Shown here: piece after piece, positions 26,741 through 36,623 of the stretch
Numbering within the stretch: position 1 is the first letter of the stretch
Layout: the number at the start of each line of letters is the position of its first letter
From: Gammaproteobacteria bacterium
GTDB lineage: Bacteria > Pseudomonadota > Gammaproteobacteria > Steroidobacterales > Woeseiaceae
Direction: 5' to 3'
Assembly: GCA_022600955.1 (NCBI GenBank)
Contig: JAHZJK010000027.1
Location: 1 to 62,733 of the forward strand
Length of the DNA stretch: 62,733 nucleotides
Notes under the pieces: model-generated
The model's input: only the letters and a program-made list of their open reading frames with translations
Told to the model about the DNA's origin: nothing
The model's database searches: none
Program-made: the position numbers and the translations under genes

Positions 26741-27742
26741 CTAGTGAGTTGTAGGGTCGGAACCGATTTCGGGTTCGAGCCATTGCGTGGTTTCGACGGC
26801 ATGCCGCCCGTCATGAACGCCAAAGCGTCCTTCCAGGATCGGTACCTGGCGTGCAAAAACAGTGCTCTTTTGTGGATTCGCAATATTGATAATGTCGCCA
26901 GGCACCAGTTCTGCTACCTCACGCAGCGTCATCTCCGTCTTGCCGACGCTGGATGAAATATTGACGATTGATTCAACAACACGTGATTGCAAAGACTCTG
27001 CCCAACGAGCGTCTTCTGCAGCGTCACGATCGCGTTTTTGTCCTTCGAATACCGGTAGCAAAGACGCGACTGTCGTCGTCGGCCAGAGAATGTGAAAGAG
27101 CCGCGTCTTCTCACCGATAGACAGTTCGAATTCGCAAACGATCACGGCATCGCTACCGTCAATAGAATCAATTACTCCCGAACTCAGAAAGGCGCCGAGC
27201 GTCTCCGGATTGAAGTTCGCCATCGGTTGCCAGACTTCTGCAGTGACGTTGATCACCGAATTGCAGAACAGGGTGGCAACACTGGTTTCGCCGGGCGTAA
27301 AGAACTCGGCTTCCGGACGATCGGAGTCATTCCCGGCGCCGCCGTAGAATGTTTCGACCAGTAGCTCCAGCAACACCGAATCAATATTCATGAGCGCTGA
27401 GCCGTCCAGCGGTTTGGGCGCAAACTCAAGCACCAGCGACAGCCCTTTGATCTGCTCGCTGAATTCGCTGTACGTGCAGGTGCGCACGTGATTGAACACA
27501 ACCGCAGATTCGGCGTTCAGCAACAACTCGACCTGCTTGCCCATACGACTTGCAAACTGCCGGTTGAGGCTTTGTAAACGAGGAAAACTGTTGGTCCTGA
27601 TTCGCGAACGTGGCCCAACTTCGAATTCACTGACGTCAGCATAGCCAACGCCACTGGCAGACGTGACTTCAACGTCGCCACTCGACATACCATCAAGCAG
27701 GGCGTCTTTTTCATCATCGGTGAGTACAGGATCGGTCATCAA
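26741..27742 (-). CDS. fliM: FliM, C-ring switch protein
   Basis: 333 residues. The N-terminal CheY-P-binding peptide is recognisable as 'LTDDEKDALLDGM', in place of the common LSQxEIDALL. The middle CheC-like domain and C-terminal SpoA domain (about 250-325) follow. 6 bases after fliL. Confidence 0.95.
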   Translation of the reverse strand: MMTDPVLTDDEKDALLDGMSSGDVEVTSASGVGYADVSEFEVGPRSRIRTNSFPRLQSLNRQFASRMGKQVELLLNAESAVVFNHVRTCTYSEFSEQIKGLSLVLEFAPKPLDGSALMNIDSVLLELLVETFYGGAGNDSDRPEAEFFTPGETSVATLFCNSVINVTAEVWQPMANFNPETLGAFLSSGVIDSIDGSDAVIVCEFELSIGEKTRLFHILWPTTTVASLLPVFEGQKRDRDAAEDARWAESLQSRVVESIVNISSSVGKTEMTLREVAELVPGDIINIANPQKSTVFARQVPILEGRFGVHDGRHAVETTQWLEPEIGSDPTTH

Positions 27743-27748
27743 TATCGC

Positions 27749-28258
27749 CTACTGAATGACCAGAGCTGTAAAGTAGACTGCTTCGACACCTGGCTCGCCG
27801 ATCCGCTCTGTCATGATGGTCTGGATTTCTGCCAGCCCGTCAGCAAGCATCTGTTGTTTGCCGTCGCGCGTCGTTACCTCATCATAGATCGCACCGCTGT
27901 ATAGCAGGATCAGCGCATTGCGAATGACCGGCGTATGTTCGCGAACGGCATTGATTACTTCCTGATCGCGCGACATCACTTCCATCGTGACCTGCATGAA
28001 GTGCGAGTCGCCCGCATTGTCTTTGAAGTTGACGACGAGCGGTGGGTGCAGGCTCTGATACAGCGCCGGCGCCTCACTGACGGCAGCCGCCTCTGCAACT
28101 TCGTCGCCCTCCTGTGGCTCGTCGCCACCCATGAAGGTCATGCCCGCGAAAACGCCGCCACCGATGAGCGCGAGCGCACCGCCGATCATGATCATCTTCT
28201 TCATTCCGCCACCAGCAGCTGCTTCGGCGGTATCTGTTTCGGTAGCTTCTTCAGCCAT
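27749..28258 (-). CDS. fliL: FliL, basal-body stator-associated protein
   Basis: Start placed at ATG 28258, with GGAG 6 bases upstream; the frame extends to a TTG at 28270, only a few bases from the predicted transcript start. About 169 residues: an acidic cytoplasmic N-terminus, one membrane helix ('MIMIGGALALIGGGVFAGMTF'), and a periplasmic stomatin-like domain. FliL rings surround stators and raise torque. A sigma-54 site lies just upstream. Confidence 0.92.
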   Translation of the reverse strand: MAEEATETDTAEAAAGGGMKKMIMIGGALALIGGGVFAGMTFMGGDEPQEGDEVAEAAAVSEAPALYQSLHPPLVVNFKDNAGDSHFMQVTMEVMSRDQEVINAVREHTPVIRNALILLYSGAIYDEVTTRDGKQQMLADGLAEIQTIMTERIGEPGVEAVYFTALVIQ

Positions 28259-28289
28259 CACTTGCTCCAATGTGTCCTGCTATTGGTAA

Positions 28290-28305
28290 TGCAAGTGCCA
28301 TGCCA
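28290..28305 (-). promoter_or_regulatory. Sigma-54 promoter of fliL
   Basis: TGGCAT-GGCAC-TTGCA on the minus strand: one mismatch to TGGCAC-N5-TTGCA, with both invariant GG and GC present at the right spacing. Predicted start near 28278, about 20 bases before the fliL ATG. It would drive fliL onwards (MNOPQR, flhB). Confidence 0.7.
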
Positions 28306-28403
28306 GAATGACGCGAGACGTTTTTATTGTCTATTTTTCAATAGGTTATAGTTATTTCCTCGACTTACTCAGGGGCGCATTGGGTCGTCGAAAAATTGAC
28401 GCT

Positions 28404-29765
28404 TCAGGCGAATGTATCGACAAGACCCTTACCGATGACGGATTCCTGTCGCTCACCTTCCTTGCCGCTTACTATCTCGTCCGGGGTGTCACCCTGTACC
28501 TCTGATGTGCTGTCAGCCGCCGACTCGCGGTCGCCGCCTGCAACGTTTTGCTCACCGACATCGGCCTGGCCCAACGACAAGCCCGACTCGGCCAACATCT
28601 CACGAAGGCGCGGAAGCGCTTGTTCAATGGCCTCGCGAGTTAGTGAGTTGTTCGCCTGAAATGCAACATGCGCCTGCCCGTCATCGACGCTAATCTGCAC
28701 GCGCAAAGGCCCCAGTTCCGCGGGCGTCAGGCGGATTTCCGCCATCCTGGTCTGCGCGCCAGCCAGCAAGACCACACGCTCGGCAAGCTTCTCACCCCAA
28801 CCCGCTTCTTTCACGGGTGTGCTGATAGCCCCCAACTGTAAATCGGTGCGTGGCGAGTTCGGGTCACCAGCCGAAATGTTCGGCATCGCGGCCAGACTGG
28901 ACGTTGCCGGCTGCGCACTGGCCGATGGAGACACAAACATGGACTCCGGTCGGCGTAGTGGTTCTGCGGCCGCTGTGAGCGGAGCAAATTCGGTCATCAA
29001 CACCTCCGGTCTCTGACCCCTTGTTATTCCTGCCTCGCTGCCAGCGGCGGCGGCAAACAGTGGCGCCTGCGCTGAGAGCCGCGCGCGCCGGTCACGCGGC
29101 AATACAGCAACAGTTGTCTGCAGTCCAGGCGATTCAAGCAAATCTTCGGAGGTTTCAAACTGAGCATCAGGCGTCGCCAAAGGCGGTCCCGGCGGCACCA
29201 TCGTAATCAGTCCAGGGCCCTTGTTCGATGAGGTGTTCTGCGATCCTGTGCCTGAGTCTTCCGGTGGCACCCGTACGACACCGACTGGGCCTGTGGGCGT
29301 CAGCATCAACCCGGGCGGCAAAGCAAGAGCGTCTTGCGGAATGTCGGTGGACACCTCAGTGGGAACGCTGGCGGGAATTTCGTTGCTGGTGTATTTCAAG
29401 GTGAGATCGAGCTGGACGGCCGTCAGCTCTGCGTCAGCCTCTGCAGCAGCTGGCCGTGTTGGCTCAACTTGCGACTCATCCGTTACACCCGTCAACAAGT
29501 CCTGTGCCGTCGTTTCCGGCAAGCCAATTGCCGGCGGCAACGGCTTGCCGTCTGCCGGCAGGTTTTCGCCGGTTGGCGACGTCAGCCCCGGCGCTGCAGC
29601 AGCCAAGGATTCTGCCTCTCCGCTACTCAAGTTGAAGAACTCGGAGAACGTAAGTATCTCGTCAGCCCCCCCTGTCTCAGTCATAGCGCCGTCTTCAGCG
29701 CCACTAAGGCCTGTGTCACCCGATTTCAAAAATGTCGTCAGCTGCAGATTCAAGTTCGCGAACAT
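28404..29765 (-). CDS. fliK: FliK, hook-length control protein
   Basis: 453 residues. A long Pro/Thr/Ala-rich, poorly conserved N-terminal ruler region (1-310), then the FliK C-terminal domain with 'MAEIRLTPAELGPLRVQISVDDG' and 'LPRLREMLAESGLSLGQADV'. It measures hook length and acts on FlhB to switch export specificity. Own sigma-54 promoter at 29808. The 145 bases between it and fliL contain that gene's promoter. Confidence 0.93.
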   Translation of the reverse strand: MFANLNLQLTTFLKSGDTGLSGAEDGAMTETGGADEILTFSEFFNLSSGEAESLAAAAPGLTSPTGENLPADGKPLPPAIGLPETTAQDLLTGVTDESQVEPTRPAAAEADAELTAVQLDLTLKYTSNEIPASVPTEVSTDIPQDALALPPGLMLTPTGPVGVVRVPPEDSGTGSQNTSSNKGPGLITMVPPGPPLATPDAQFETSEDLLESPGLQTTVAVLPRDRRARLSAQAPLFAAAAGSEAGITRGQRPEVLMTEFAPLTAAAEPLRRPESMFVSPSASAQPATSSLAAMPNISAGDPNSPRTDLQLGAISTPVKEAGWGEKLAERVVLLAGAQTRMAEIRLTPAELGPLRVQISVDDGQAHVAFQANNSLTREAIEQALPRLREMLAESGLSLGQADVGEQNVAGGDRESAADSTSEVQGDTPDEIVSGKEGERQESVIGKGLVDTFA

Positions 29766-29807
29766 GCGTCGTCCCTTTGCGGTTTTTAGTGTTCCTGATA
29801 GTTATTT

Positions 29808-29823
29808 AGCAAGATACGTGCCA
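29808..29823 (-). promoter_or_regulatory. Sigma-54 promoter of fliK
   Basis: TGGCAC-GTATC-TTGCT on the minus strand, a full match to the sigma-54 consensus (TGGCAC-N5-TTGCW). It begins 5 bases after the fliJ stop. Predicted start near 29796, about 31 bases before the fliK ATG. Confidence 0.8.
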
Positions 29824-29827
29824 GCCA

Positions 29828-30280
29828 CTAGCCGTCTTCTCCATCCGACCGAAACAGCTCGGATCGCGGCAGGTCATCAAGCATTTTTTGCTCCAGTCGG
29901 GATTCGTAAGCCGCGTCTTGCTGACGCGACTTTTCCAGCACGCGCTCGAGCGATTCAAGTTTCTGCCGCTTCTGCAGCCAACGATTGCGATGTACCTCCA
30001 GGTTCTGTTCGCAATCGCGAATTATCTGCTGTTGTGAGCTAACCGCTGTATCCAGCCGGCCGAGGAAGTTTTGATAGTCCCGCCAGTGCACTGCTGAGAC
30101 GCCAGTTGGGCTTGGACGTTTCGCGGCATACCCCTGGCGGTAGGCATTGAGCTCCCCGAGTCTTAGCAGTTGTTCGTTGAGTGTCTGTTGAGAGCGACCC
30201 GTGATTTCGCCGAAGCGACGCTCTTCGGATGCTGCAAGCGACACAACTTTGTCTATTTTTTGCGTGCGTTTCTTGCTCAT
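29828..30280 (-). CDS. fliJ: FliJ, export apparatus stalk/chaperone escort
   Basis: 150 residues, almost entirely alpha-helical and charged, with heptad patterning consistent with the FliJ antiparallel coiled coil that resembles the F1 gamma subunit and sits in the FliI ring. Overlaps fliI by 4 bases. Confidence 0.88.
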   Translation of the reverse strand: MSKKRTQKIDKVVSLAASEERRFGEITGRSQQTLNEQLLRLGELNAYRQGYAAKRPSPTGVSAVHWRDYQNFLGRLDTAVSSQQQIIRDCEQNLEVHRNRWLQKRQKLESLERVLEKSRQQDAAYESRLEQKMLDDLPRSELFRSDGEDG

Positions 30281-31689
30281 GCTGACTGTGGATCAGGGTT
30301 TCCCGCGGCACTGTCTGCGGCATCAAACAACTCCCGCAATTGTTGCAGGCTGCTTGTCGCATCGACGGCCTGATTCTGATGTTGTCTCAGGAATTCAATA
30401 ATGGACGGCCACAGTGCGATGGCTTCATCGAGTTGCGGATTGGATCCCGGCTGGTAGGCGCCGACGGCGACAAGATCACGATTCTCCTGATAGGTCGCAT
30501 ATACATGCCTGAAGCGTGAGACCAGTTGCTGTTGGCTGTCGTTCGCGATCTGATTCATCGCCCGACTGACTGATGACTCAATGTCTATTGCCGGGTAAAT
30601 CGCGGCGTCTGCCATACTGCGCGACAAGACTATATGGCCATCGAGAATCGCGCGCGATGCATCAACGATCGGATCATTAGGATCGTCTCCTTCAGCGAGA
30701 ACAGTGTAAATCGCTGTAATCGAGCCGCCCCCCTCTACGCCATTGCCGGCCCGTTCTACGAGCTGCGGCAGTTTTGCAAATACAGAAGGCGGATATCCCT
30801 TGGTTGCGGGAGGCTCACCAATGGCCAACGCGATTTCGCGCTGCGCCTGGGCGAAACGAGTTAGCGAGTCCATGAGCAGCAATACGTTCTTACCCTGATC
30901 GCGGAAGTACTCAGCTATAGCCGTAGTCAGCCACGCACCGTGCAAGCGCATCAACGGCGTATCATCAGCCGGTGTTGCAACGACGACGGATCGTTTCAGC
31001 CCCTCGGGCCCCAGGGATTGGTCAATAAACTCCCTGACCTCTCTGCCACGCTCGCCGACGAGGCCGACAACTACAACGTCTGCCTCGGTGTTGCGGGTCA
31101 TCATGCTCAGCAGCATGCTTTTGCCGACGCCACTACCTGCAAACAGTCCCATGCGTTGTCCGCGTCCTATTGTCAGCAATGAATTGATTGAGCGAATACC
31201 CACGTCCAATTGCTTGCGGATCGGTTGACGATGCAACGGATTAATAGGTTCGCCCATCAGTGGCACACTGTGATCAGACTCAAGCGGCTTACCGCCATCC
31301 AGCGGGTTACCTCTTCCATCCAGAATCCGTCCCAGCAGGTCGTCGCCGACTTTCGCCTCAGGCGACTGGGATACAGGAATGACGCGTGCGTTTGGAACAA
31401 CGCCGCGCATATCGCCGACCGGCATCAAGAACAGGCGCTCGCCGGAGAATCCAACAACTTCTGTTTCTACATGCCGCCCGTCTGCAGCAACGACATCACA
31501 TCGACCTCCAAGTGCCGCATGGCAGCCTTCGGCTTCCATTGCGAGACCCACGGTTCGGCGCAACACCCCTTCAACAACGAATTCCGGAGGCTTATCAAAT
31601 GCCCGGTCGACATAGGCGCCGAGTCGCAGAGTTCGTTCGAGATTGCGGTTGGTATCGGGACCCGCCGGTATAAATGCTTGTTCGTTCAT
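30277..31689 (-). CDS. fliI: FliI, flagellar export ATPase
   Basis: 470 residues. Walker A region '[14 protein letters not shown]', Walker B '[37 protein letters not shown]', the type III export/F1-beta family pattern. Works with FliH and FliJ to deliver substrates to the FlhA gate. 4-base overlaps with both neighbours. Confidence 0.97.
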   Translation of the reverse strand: MNEQAFIPAGPDTNRNLERTLRLGAYVDRAFDKPPEFVVEGVLRRTVGLAMEAEGCHAALGGRCDVVAADGRHVETEVVGFSGERLFLMPVGDMRGVVPNARVIPVSQSPEAKVGDDLLGRILDGRGNPLDGGKPLESDHSVPLMGEPINPLHRQPIRKQLDVGIRSINSLLTIGRGQRMGLFAGSGVGKSMLLSMMTRNTEADVVVVGLVGERGREVREFIDQSLGPEGLKRSVVVATPADDTPLMRLHGAWLTTAIAEYFRDQGKNVLLLMDSLTRFAQAQREIALAIGEPPATKGYPPSVFAKLPQLVERAGNGVEGGGSITAIYTVLAEGDDPNDPIVDASRAILDGHIVLSRSMADAAIYPAIDIESSVSRAMNQIANDSQQQLVSRFRHVYATYQENRDLVAVGAYQPGSNPQLDEAIALWPSIIEFLRQHQNQAVDATSSLQQLRELFDAADSAAGNPDPQSA

Positions 31690-32288
31690 CGGTTACGCTC
31701 ATTACCGAGGCATTGACCGATCACAGCGTGAAGGCGCGATTCCGCCGTAGCGTCAATTTGTGAATTCTCTGCTGTAACCCGGCACCCACCTTTGCTGGTC
31801 AGTGGATCCTCAACGATTACCCATGCCGGCTCACCTTCGGCAGGTGTTAGCGAATCCCGGATCATCGCGGCGTCTTCCGGATGCAGGTGAACCTGTACCT
31901 GTCTGCTTGCGATCGGCAGTGCCTGAATGGCCTCCCTGACAACGCCGATTATGTGGCCGGGGTCGAGCTTGATCTCGCGTCGGAACAGCTGCTTCACCAG
32001 CGCCATTGACAACTCGACCAGCTGCTTCTCAACTGTTTCATCGAGCTCGTCAAATGGCTCGCACAATGCTCGCAGCAGTTCGTCAAAGCGGGCAGCCCGC
32101 CTTGCGACCTCCTCACTGGCCGCCTCAAGACCTTCAGCATGGCCTTTCTGCCACGCCTCCTCGTAGGCATCTTTCTGCAATTCCTGCAGGCGCCCGGCAG
32201 TCAGGTAGCCCTGTCCATCCGAACCGTCGATTGCCGGCACATCCCAGCGTTTTGCTTCGCGGGCTGTTGCCTCATCAGACATACTCAT
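31686..32288 (-). CDS. fliH: FliH, export ATPase regulator
   Basis: Start at 32288 ([16 protein letters not shown]), overlapping the fliG end by 14 bases; the frame to 32342 is inside fliG. About 200 residues: N-terminal 'WDVPAIDG', a helical Ala/Glu-rich middle ([21 protein letters not shown]), and a C-terminal domain with '[15 protein letters not shown]'. Binds FliI and FliN. Confidence 0.92.
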   Translation of the reverse strand: MSMSDEATAREAKRWDVPAIDGSDGQGYLTAGRLQELQKDAYEEAWQKGHAEGLEAASEEVARRAARFDELLRALCEPFDELDETVEKQLVELSMALVKQLFRREIKLDPGHIIGVVREAIQALPIASRQVQVHLHPEDAAMIRDSLTPAEGEPAWVIVEDPLTSKGGCRVTAENSQIDATAESRLHAVIGQCLGNERNR

Positions 32289-33282
32289 CACCGCCCCTGC
32301 CGAGGTTAATATCACCGGCGTCGGCAAGCCTTCGTGCAACATCTAGGATTTCTTTCTGTGCCTCTTCTACCTCGCTGAGTTTCATTGGACCTTTTGCATC
32401 CATGTCCTCGCGCAGCAAGGTTGCTGCACGTTTTGACATGTTGCCGAGGATCTTGTCACTGATCTCCGGGTCGCAACCTTTCAGTGCCACGACGAGCAGG
32501 TCGTTGGAGATTTCTCGCAACAATGCCTGGATGCCGCGGTCGTCGACTTCAAGCAATGTGTCGAAGACGAACATCATTTCCTCGATACGCACAGACAGCT
32601 CTTCGTTACGTTCCTTTATTTCTTCGAGCAATTTTTCGCCGCGCTCGGGTTTCAATGAATTCACAATTGCCGCAGCAACTTTGTCACCACCAACCTTGCG
32701 CGTAACGCCGCGCCCCGCCTGATCCGACTTGCTGGCGATCAGGCTTTCAATCTCGGCCAGAGCGCTCTGCTGAATATCGGTTAGTCGGGCGACACGCATA
32801 ACGATGTCGTGGCGGATTTCAGCGGGCAGCTTTTCAATGACTTCAGCTGCCTGACCGCTTTCAAGGTAGGCCAGGACAATTGCAATAATCTGCGGATGTT
32901 CATCCTGCACGATATCGACGACTTCACGCGAACTCATCCACTTCAATGCTTCGAGCCCTTTCGCGTCATCACCACTGACAATTCGCTCGATAAAAGCGTT
33001 GGCTTTGGTGGCACCGAATGCGTTCCCGAGCAACTTGCGTACGTAGCTTTCGGTATCAACACCAAGTGCAGTCTGGTCTTCGACATCGATAATAAAAATG
33101 TCGAGCACCTGGTCCGCATCGTTGCGACTCACGCTTTTCAGGGATGCCATCGCTGTGCCGAGTTTTTGGACCTCGTTAGTACCCATAAACTTGAGAACTT
33201 CGGCTGCTTCACTTTCTCCCAACGTCATTAAAAGCAGCGCAGCACGCTCCGTGCCGCTCATTTCTCCAGCAGCTCTACTCAT
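32275..33282 (-). CDS. fliG: FliG, rotor switch protein
   Basis: 335 residues. Middle-domain EHPQ motif present ('QDEHPQIIAIVLAYL'). C-terminal torque helix region contains charged residues facing the stator ('DDRGIQALLREISNDLLVVALKG'). Overlaps fliF by 8 bases and fliH by 14. Confidence 0.97.
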   Translation of the reverse strand: MSRAAGEMSGTERAALLLMTLGESEAAEVLKFMGTNEVQKLGTAMASLKSVSRNDADQVLDIFIIDVEDQTALGVDTESYVRKLLGNAFGATKANAFIERIVSGDDAKGLEALKWMSSREVVDIVQDEHPQIIAIVLAYLESGQAAEVIEKLPAEIRHDIVMRVARLTDIQQSALAEIESLIASKSDQAGRGVTRKVGGDKVAAAIVNSLKPERGEKLLEEIKERNEELSVRIEEMMFVFDTLLEVDDRGIQALLREISNDLLVVALKGCDPEISDKILGNMSKRAATLLREDMDAKGPMKLSEVEEAQKEILDVARRLADAGDINLGRGGDEYV

Positions 33283-34906
33283 CCGCTGTCACCCACTTCT
33301 TGACCACCTGCGCGACTCGCGCGGGGTCTTGTCCCGTAATATTCTTGGCCGCTGCTACTTTCTCTTCGTAGTTGGGCAGAGCAATTGGGCCCCCAGCCCC
33401 TGCAAGCTGCGCGACGCCGGTGCCGCCAGTGTACTCAGCGCTCCCCGGAATCAGCTGCCCGGACACCGCCGCGCCACTGGATACGACGCCTCTGAGCATT
33501 GGACGCACCACGCCGAAAGCGATTGCGAGCGCGACAATAGCTCCCAGAATCTGCTTGGCTGCATCCTGGAACATCGGCACCTGCCAGATTGCAGGCTCTT
33601 CAGGTTCTGCCAGAGGTGCCACGCTAAGAAACTGCTCGCTCAGAATGACGACGGAATCACCGCGCGCCTCGCTAAAACCGACAGCCTCTTTGACCAGAGA
33701 CGTGTAGCGCTCAATGTCTGCATCACTGACGGCCACCTGCCCTGATTCCGGGTCCGGCGGCGTATCGTCGACCAGTACTGCGACCGACAGGCGCTGTATC
33801 GCACCCGACTGCGGCCGGGTATGTCGGATAGTGCGATCGACTTCGTAGTTGCGCGTGCTGCTGCGCGATGTGTTCTTGGGCTCCACTTGCTGTGACTCGC
33901 TCTCCACAGCAGCAACATCGGCAGCTGCATTGGTGGGAGGCTGATTGCTCAGTGAACCAGGAATGCCACTCGCCAGGAATCCGCTGCCTGTTGATTGGTC
34001 CTCGTCGATCTGCTCACTGCGGACGACTGATCTTGTGGGATCGAAAGACTCGCTGGTTTCTTCAACGTAGGTGAAATCGATATCTGCCACGACCTCGGCA
34101 CGTACCCTGCCTGCACCGAGCAATGGCGTCAGCAGGTCTTCGATACGGCGCTTGTAGGTTGCTTCGAGTTGCCGCGAGAATTTGAACTGCGTCGATGCAA
34201 TCGCATCGGTGGGCTTGCTTCCGCTGGAGCTTAGCAAACGTCCATTCTGGTCGATCAACGTAACATCACTGGTTACCAGGTTGGGCACGCTCGCCGCGAT
34301 AAGATGCACGATTGACGATGCCTGGTCTGGCTCGAGTAACCGGCCACGATAAAGATGTAGTAGTACTGATGCGCTGGCATTTTTATGGTCGCGAATGAAT
34401 GCCGTCTGTTTGGGTAATGCGAGATGCACGCGAGCTTCGCGCACAGCGCCAAGCGACGCAATGGTGCGCGCGAGTTCCGCTTCGAGCGCGTGCTGGTAGC
34501 GGGCACTCTCCATGAACTGGCTAACGCCGAAACTTGATTGTTCCTGCATCGTATCCATGCCTGACGAAGCACTCGCCGGCAATCCCTGAGCTGCCAACTG
34601 GAGCCGGGCATCGTGCAGACTGGCCTTTGCGACGAGAACGCTGCCGTCACCAGTGAGCTTGTATTCGATATCGGATGACTTCAGTGCATCCGCTACTTCG
34701 GCAGCCTCTTGAGATCCAAGATCCGCGTACAAGGGCGTGTAGGTCGGTCCCTGCGCCCACAGGACGAACGCAAATCCTGCCGCAACAGCGCCGGCGACAC
34801 CGAGTAAGAGCATGACCTGCCGCACCGCCGGTATTCTCAGGACGCCGGACAAATTTATATGGCTGGCGGGCACGACGGTGGATTCGATTACATTTCCGGT
34901 TTCCAT
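33275..34906 (-). CDS. fliF: FliF, MS-ring protein
   Basis: 543 residues. Membrane helices near residues 29-50 and about 445-465 flank the periplasmic ring-building motifs, with 'REARVHLALPKQTAFIRD' as the YscJ/FliF signature. The C-terminal cytoplasmic tail binds FliG. Follows fliE after 50 bases. Confidence 0.96.
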   Translation of the reverse strand: METGNVIESTVVPASHINLSGVLRIPAVRQVMLLLGVAGAVAAGFAFVLWAQGPTYTPLYADLGSQEAAEVADALKSSDIEYKLTGDGSVLVAKASLHDARLQLAAQGLPASASSGMDTMQEQSSFGVSQFMESARYQHALEAELARTIASLGAVREARVHLALPKQTAFIRDHKNASASVLLHLYRGRLLEPDQASSIVHLIAASVPNLVTSDVTLIDQNGRLLSSSGSKPTDAIASTQFKFSRQLEATYKRRIEDLLTPLLGAGRVRAEVVADIDFTYVEETSESFDPTRSVVRSEQIDEDQSTGSGFLASGIPGSLSNQPPTNAAADVAAVESESQQVEPKNTSRSSTRNYEVDRTIRHTRPQSGAIQRLSVAVLVDDTPPDPESGQVAVSDADIERYTSLVKEAVGFSEARGDSVVILSEQFLSVAPLAEPEEPAIWQVPMFQDAAKQILGAIVALAIAFGVVRPMLRGVVSSGAAVSGQLIPGSAEYTGGTGVAQLAGAGGPIALPNYEEKVAAAKNITGQDPARVAQVVKKWVTADE

Positions 34907-34956
34907 AATTTTCTTTTCGTTCCTTGGTTACAAGCAATAGCGGTATCGTTTCGCAA

Positions 34957-35271
34957 CTACACCGGCATGTTCATGATGTCCTGGTAGGCAGTGACCAGTT
35001 TGTTTCGAACTTCCGTTACTGCACGAAACGAAAGGTTCGCTTTCTGCCCTGCGATCATTACTTCTGCGAGGCTCTTGTCACTGGTTCCAGTTTCAAAGCC
35101 CGTCTTCAGATGCGCTGCGTGCTGTTGTGCATCATTCACCGCATTCAACGTGTTCTTTAGCATGTCGCTGAACTCGGCCTTCGGCGGCTCCGGAGACGTC
35201 TGAATCGGCTGCAGATCGGCACCCAATGTGCGAATCTGGTTCAACAGGCTCGTTGCATTTATCTGGTTCAT
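34957..35271 (-). CDS. fliE: FliE, MS-ring to rod adapter
   Basis: 104 residues, helical. Conserved 'FSDMLKNTLNAVNDAQQHAAHLKTGFETG' and 'LAEVMIAGQKANLSFRAVTEVRNKLVTAYQDIMNMPV', the FliE pattern. The ATG overlaps the fleR stop (ATGA), so fleS-fleR-fliE-fliF look like one transcript. No separate sigma-54 site was found within the last part of fleR. Confidence 0.96.
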   Translation of the reverse strand: MNQINATSLLNQIRTLGADLQPIQTSPEPPKAEFSDMLKNTLNAVNDAQQHAAHLKTGFETGTSDKSLAEVMIAGQKANLSFRAVTEVRNKLVTAYQDIMNMPV

Positions 35272-36623
35272 GACGATTCTCCGGGAATAGCGACATTGGC
35301 CTCGCGCATGCGAGCAAGTTTGTAGCGCAGCGACCGCGGGCTAATCCCAAGGGCGCCCGCGACAGCAGCTCGCTTTCCGTGGTGCGCCAATAATGCGTCG
35401 ACAATTAGTTGGTGCTCGCGATTGCGCAGTCCGGCACCGAGATCCGCTTCATCCTGTGAGCCCTGAGTCGCTGTTCCAATGGTCGAATTTCCATGGGTCG
35501 AACTTCCAAGGGTCGCCTTCTCAAACGCCAGGTCATTTGCCTGCAGCTCGCTACCATTGTTAAGAATCAACGATCGTTGCAGCAGGTTCTCGAGTTCTCG
35601 GACATTGCCCGGCCAGCTATGCTTAAGTAATGCCGCCTGCGCATCGTCGCTTAGAGAAACGGCGCGCTCGGCATACCGTTGCAGCAGCATTTCTGCCAGC
35701 GGCAGGATATCGTCACGGCGCTCGCTCAATGCCGGAATATGCAGTGGAAATACGTTGAGACGATAGTAAAGATCTTCGCGAAACTTGCCGTCGGAGACGT
35801 ACTGGCGCATGTCGCGGTTTGTCGTCGCCAGAACTCGAACGTCCAGGGGGATTACTTTTCGGCCTCCAATACGTTCGACTTCTTTCTCCTGGATTACGCG
35901 CAACAGTTTCGCCTGCAGGCCAAGGTCCATTTCGGAGATTTCGTCGAGCAACAATGTACCCTGGTGCGCCTGCTCGAACTTGCCAGCATGCGCACCGGTG
36001 GCACCCGTAAAGGCGCCTTTTTCGTAGCCGAACAAAACTGCCTCGAGCATGCTTTCCGGAATAGCCGCACAATTGATCGCAACGAACGACTGCTCGGATC
36101 GATCGGACTGCTCATGAATATAGCGCGCAAACACTTCTTTGCCGCAACCACTCGGACCGCTGATCGTAACGGTTACGTCTGTCTTTGCCACTCGCCTGGC
36201 GATCTTTAGTGTCTCGATAGTCGAGGCATCCGCAGCGACAGGTGCACTGCCCTGCTGCGGTGAGTTGATGTATTTATCGACGACACCTTTCAGCTCAGAA
36301 ACTTCGAAAGGTTTCACGAGATAATCGGATGCACCTTTGCGCATGACATCCACTGCATTTTCGATCGTCCCGTGTGCGGTCATCAGAACTGCGGGCAACG
36401 TTGGGTGCTGCTCACGTATCTTGCCAAGCAACGTCAGTCCATCCATCGGTTGCATATGCCAATCGCTCAAAACCAGGCCGATCGGCTTGCTGTCGAGGAT
36501 TTCCAGCGCAGCGACTCCATTGTCGGCCGTGTAGACCGGCTGTTCATCGCTGGCCAGGCTGTCGAAAATCGCCTCTCGCAGATTCGCGTCGTCTTCGACA
36601 ATGAGAACGGCCGGAAGAGTCAT
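35268..36623 (-). CDS. fleR: FleR/FlrC, sigma-54 response regulator
   Basis: 451 residues. Receiver domain with acidic pair at 11-12, phospho-acceptor Asp54 and Lys104. AAA+ domain with Walker A GPSGCGKE and GAFTGA. A repetitive linker (encoded at 35465-35520), then a Fis-type HTH (KRAAVAGALGISPRSLRYKLARMREA). It activates middle-to-late sigma-54 flagellar promoters after phosphorylation by FleS. Overlaps fleS by 4 bases. Confidence 0.94.
   Translation of the reverse strand: MTLPAVLIVEDDANLREAIFDSLASDEQPVYTADNGVAALEILDSKPIGLVLSDWHMQPMDGLTLLGKIREQHPTLPAVLMTAHGTIENAVDVMRKGASDYLVKPFEVSELKGVVDKYINSPQQGSAPVAADASTIETLKIARRVAKTDVTVTISGPSGCGKEVFARYIHEQSDRSEQSFVAINCAAIPESMLEAVLFGYEKGAFTGATGAHAGKFEQAHQGTLLLDEISEMDLGLQAKLLRVIQEKEVERIGGRKVIPLDVRVLATTNRDMRQYVSDGKFREDLYYRLNVFPLHIPALSERRDDILPLAEMLLQRYAERAVSLSDDAQAALLKHSWPGNVRELENLLQRSLILNNGSELQANDLAFEKATLGSSTHGNSTIGTATQGSQDEADLGAGLRNREHQLIVDALLAHHGKRAAVAGALGISPRSLRYKLARMREANVAIPGESS
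35465..35520. repeat. 15-bp tandem repeat inside fleR
   Basis: Three full and one partial 15-base units of the type GGGTCGAAYTTCCAW run head to tail (starts about 35465, 35480, 35495, 35510). In protein they give five-residue units (T-L-G-S-S, T-H-G-N-S, T-I-G-T-A) in the linker between the AAA+ and HTH domains. The unit is a multiple of three, so copy-number change would alter linker length without breaking the frame. Confidence 0.7.
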
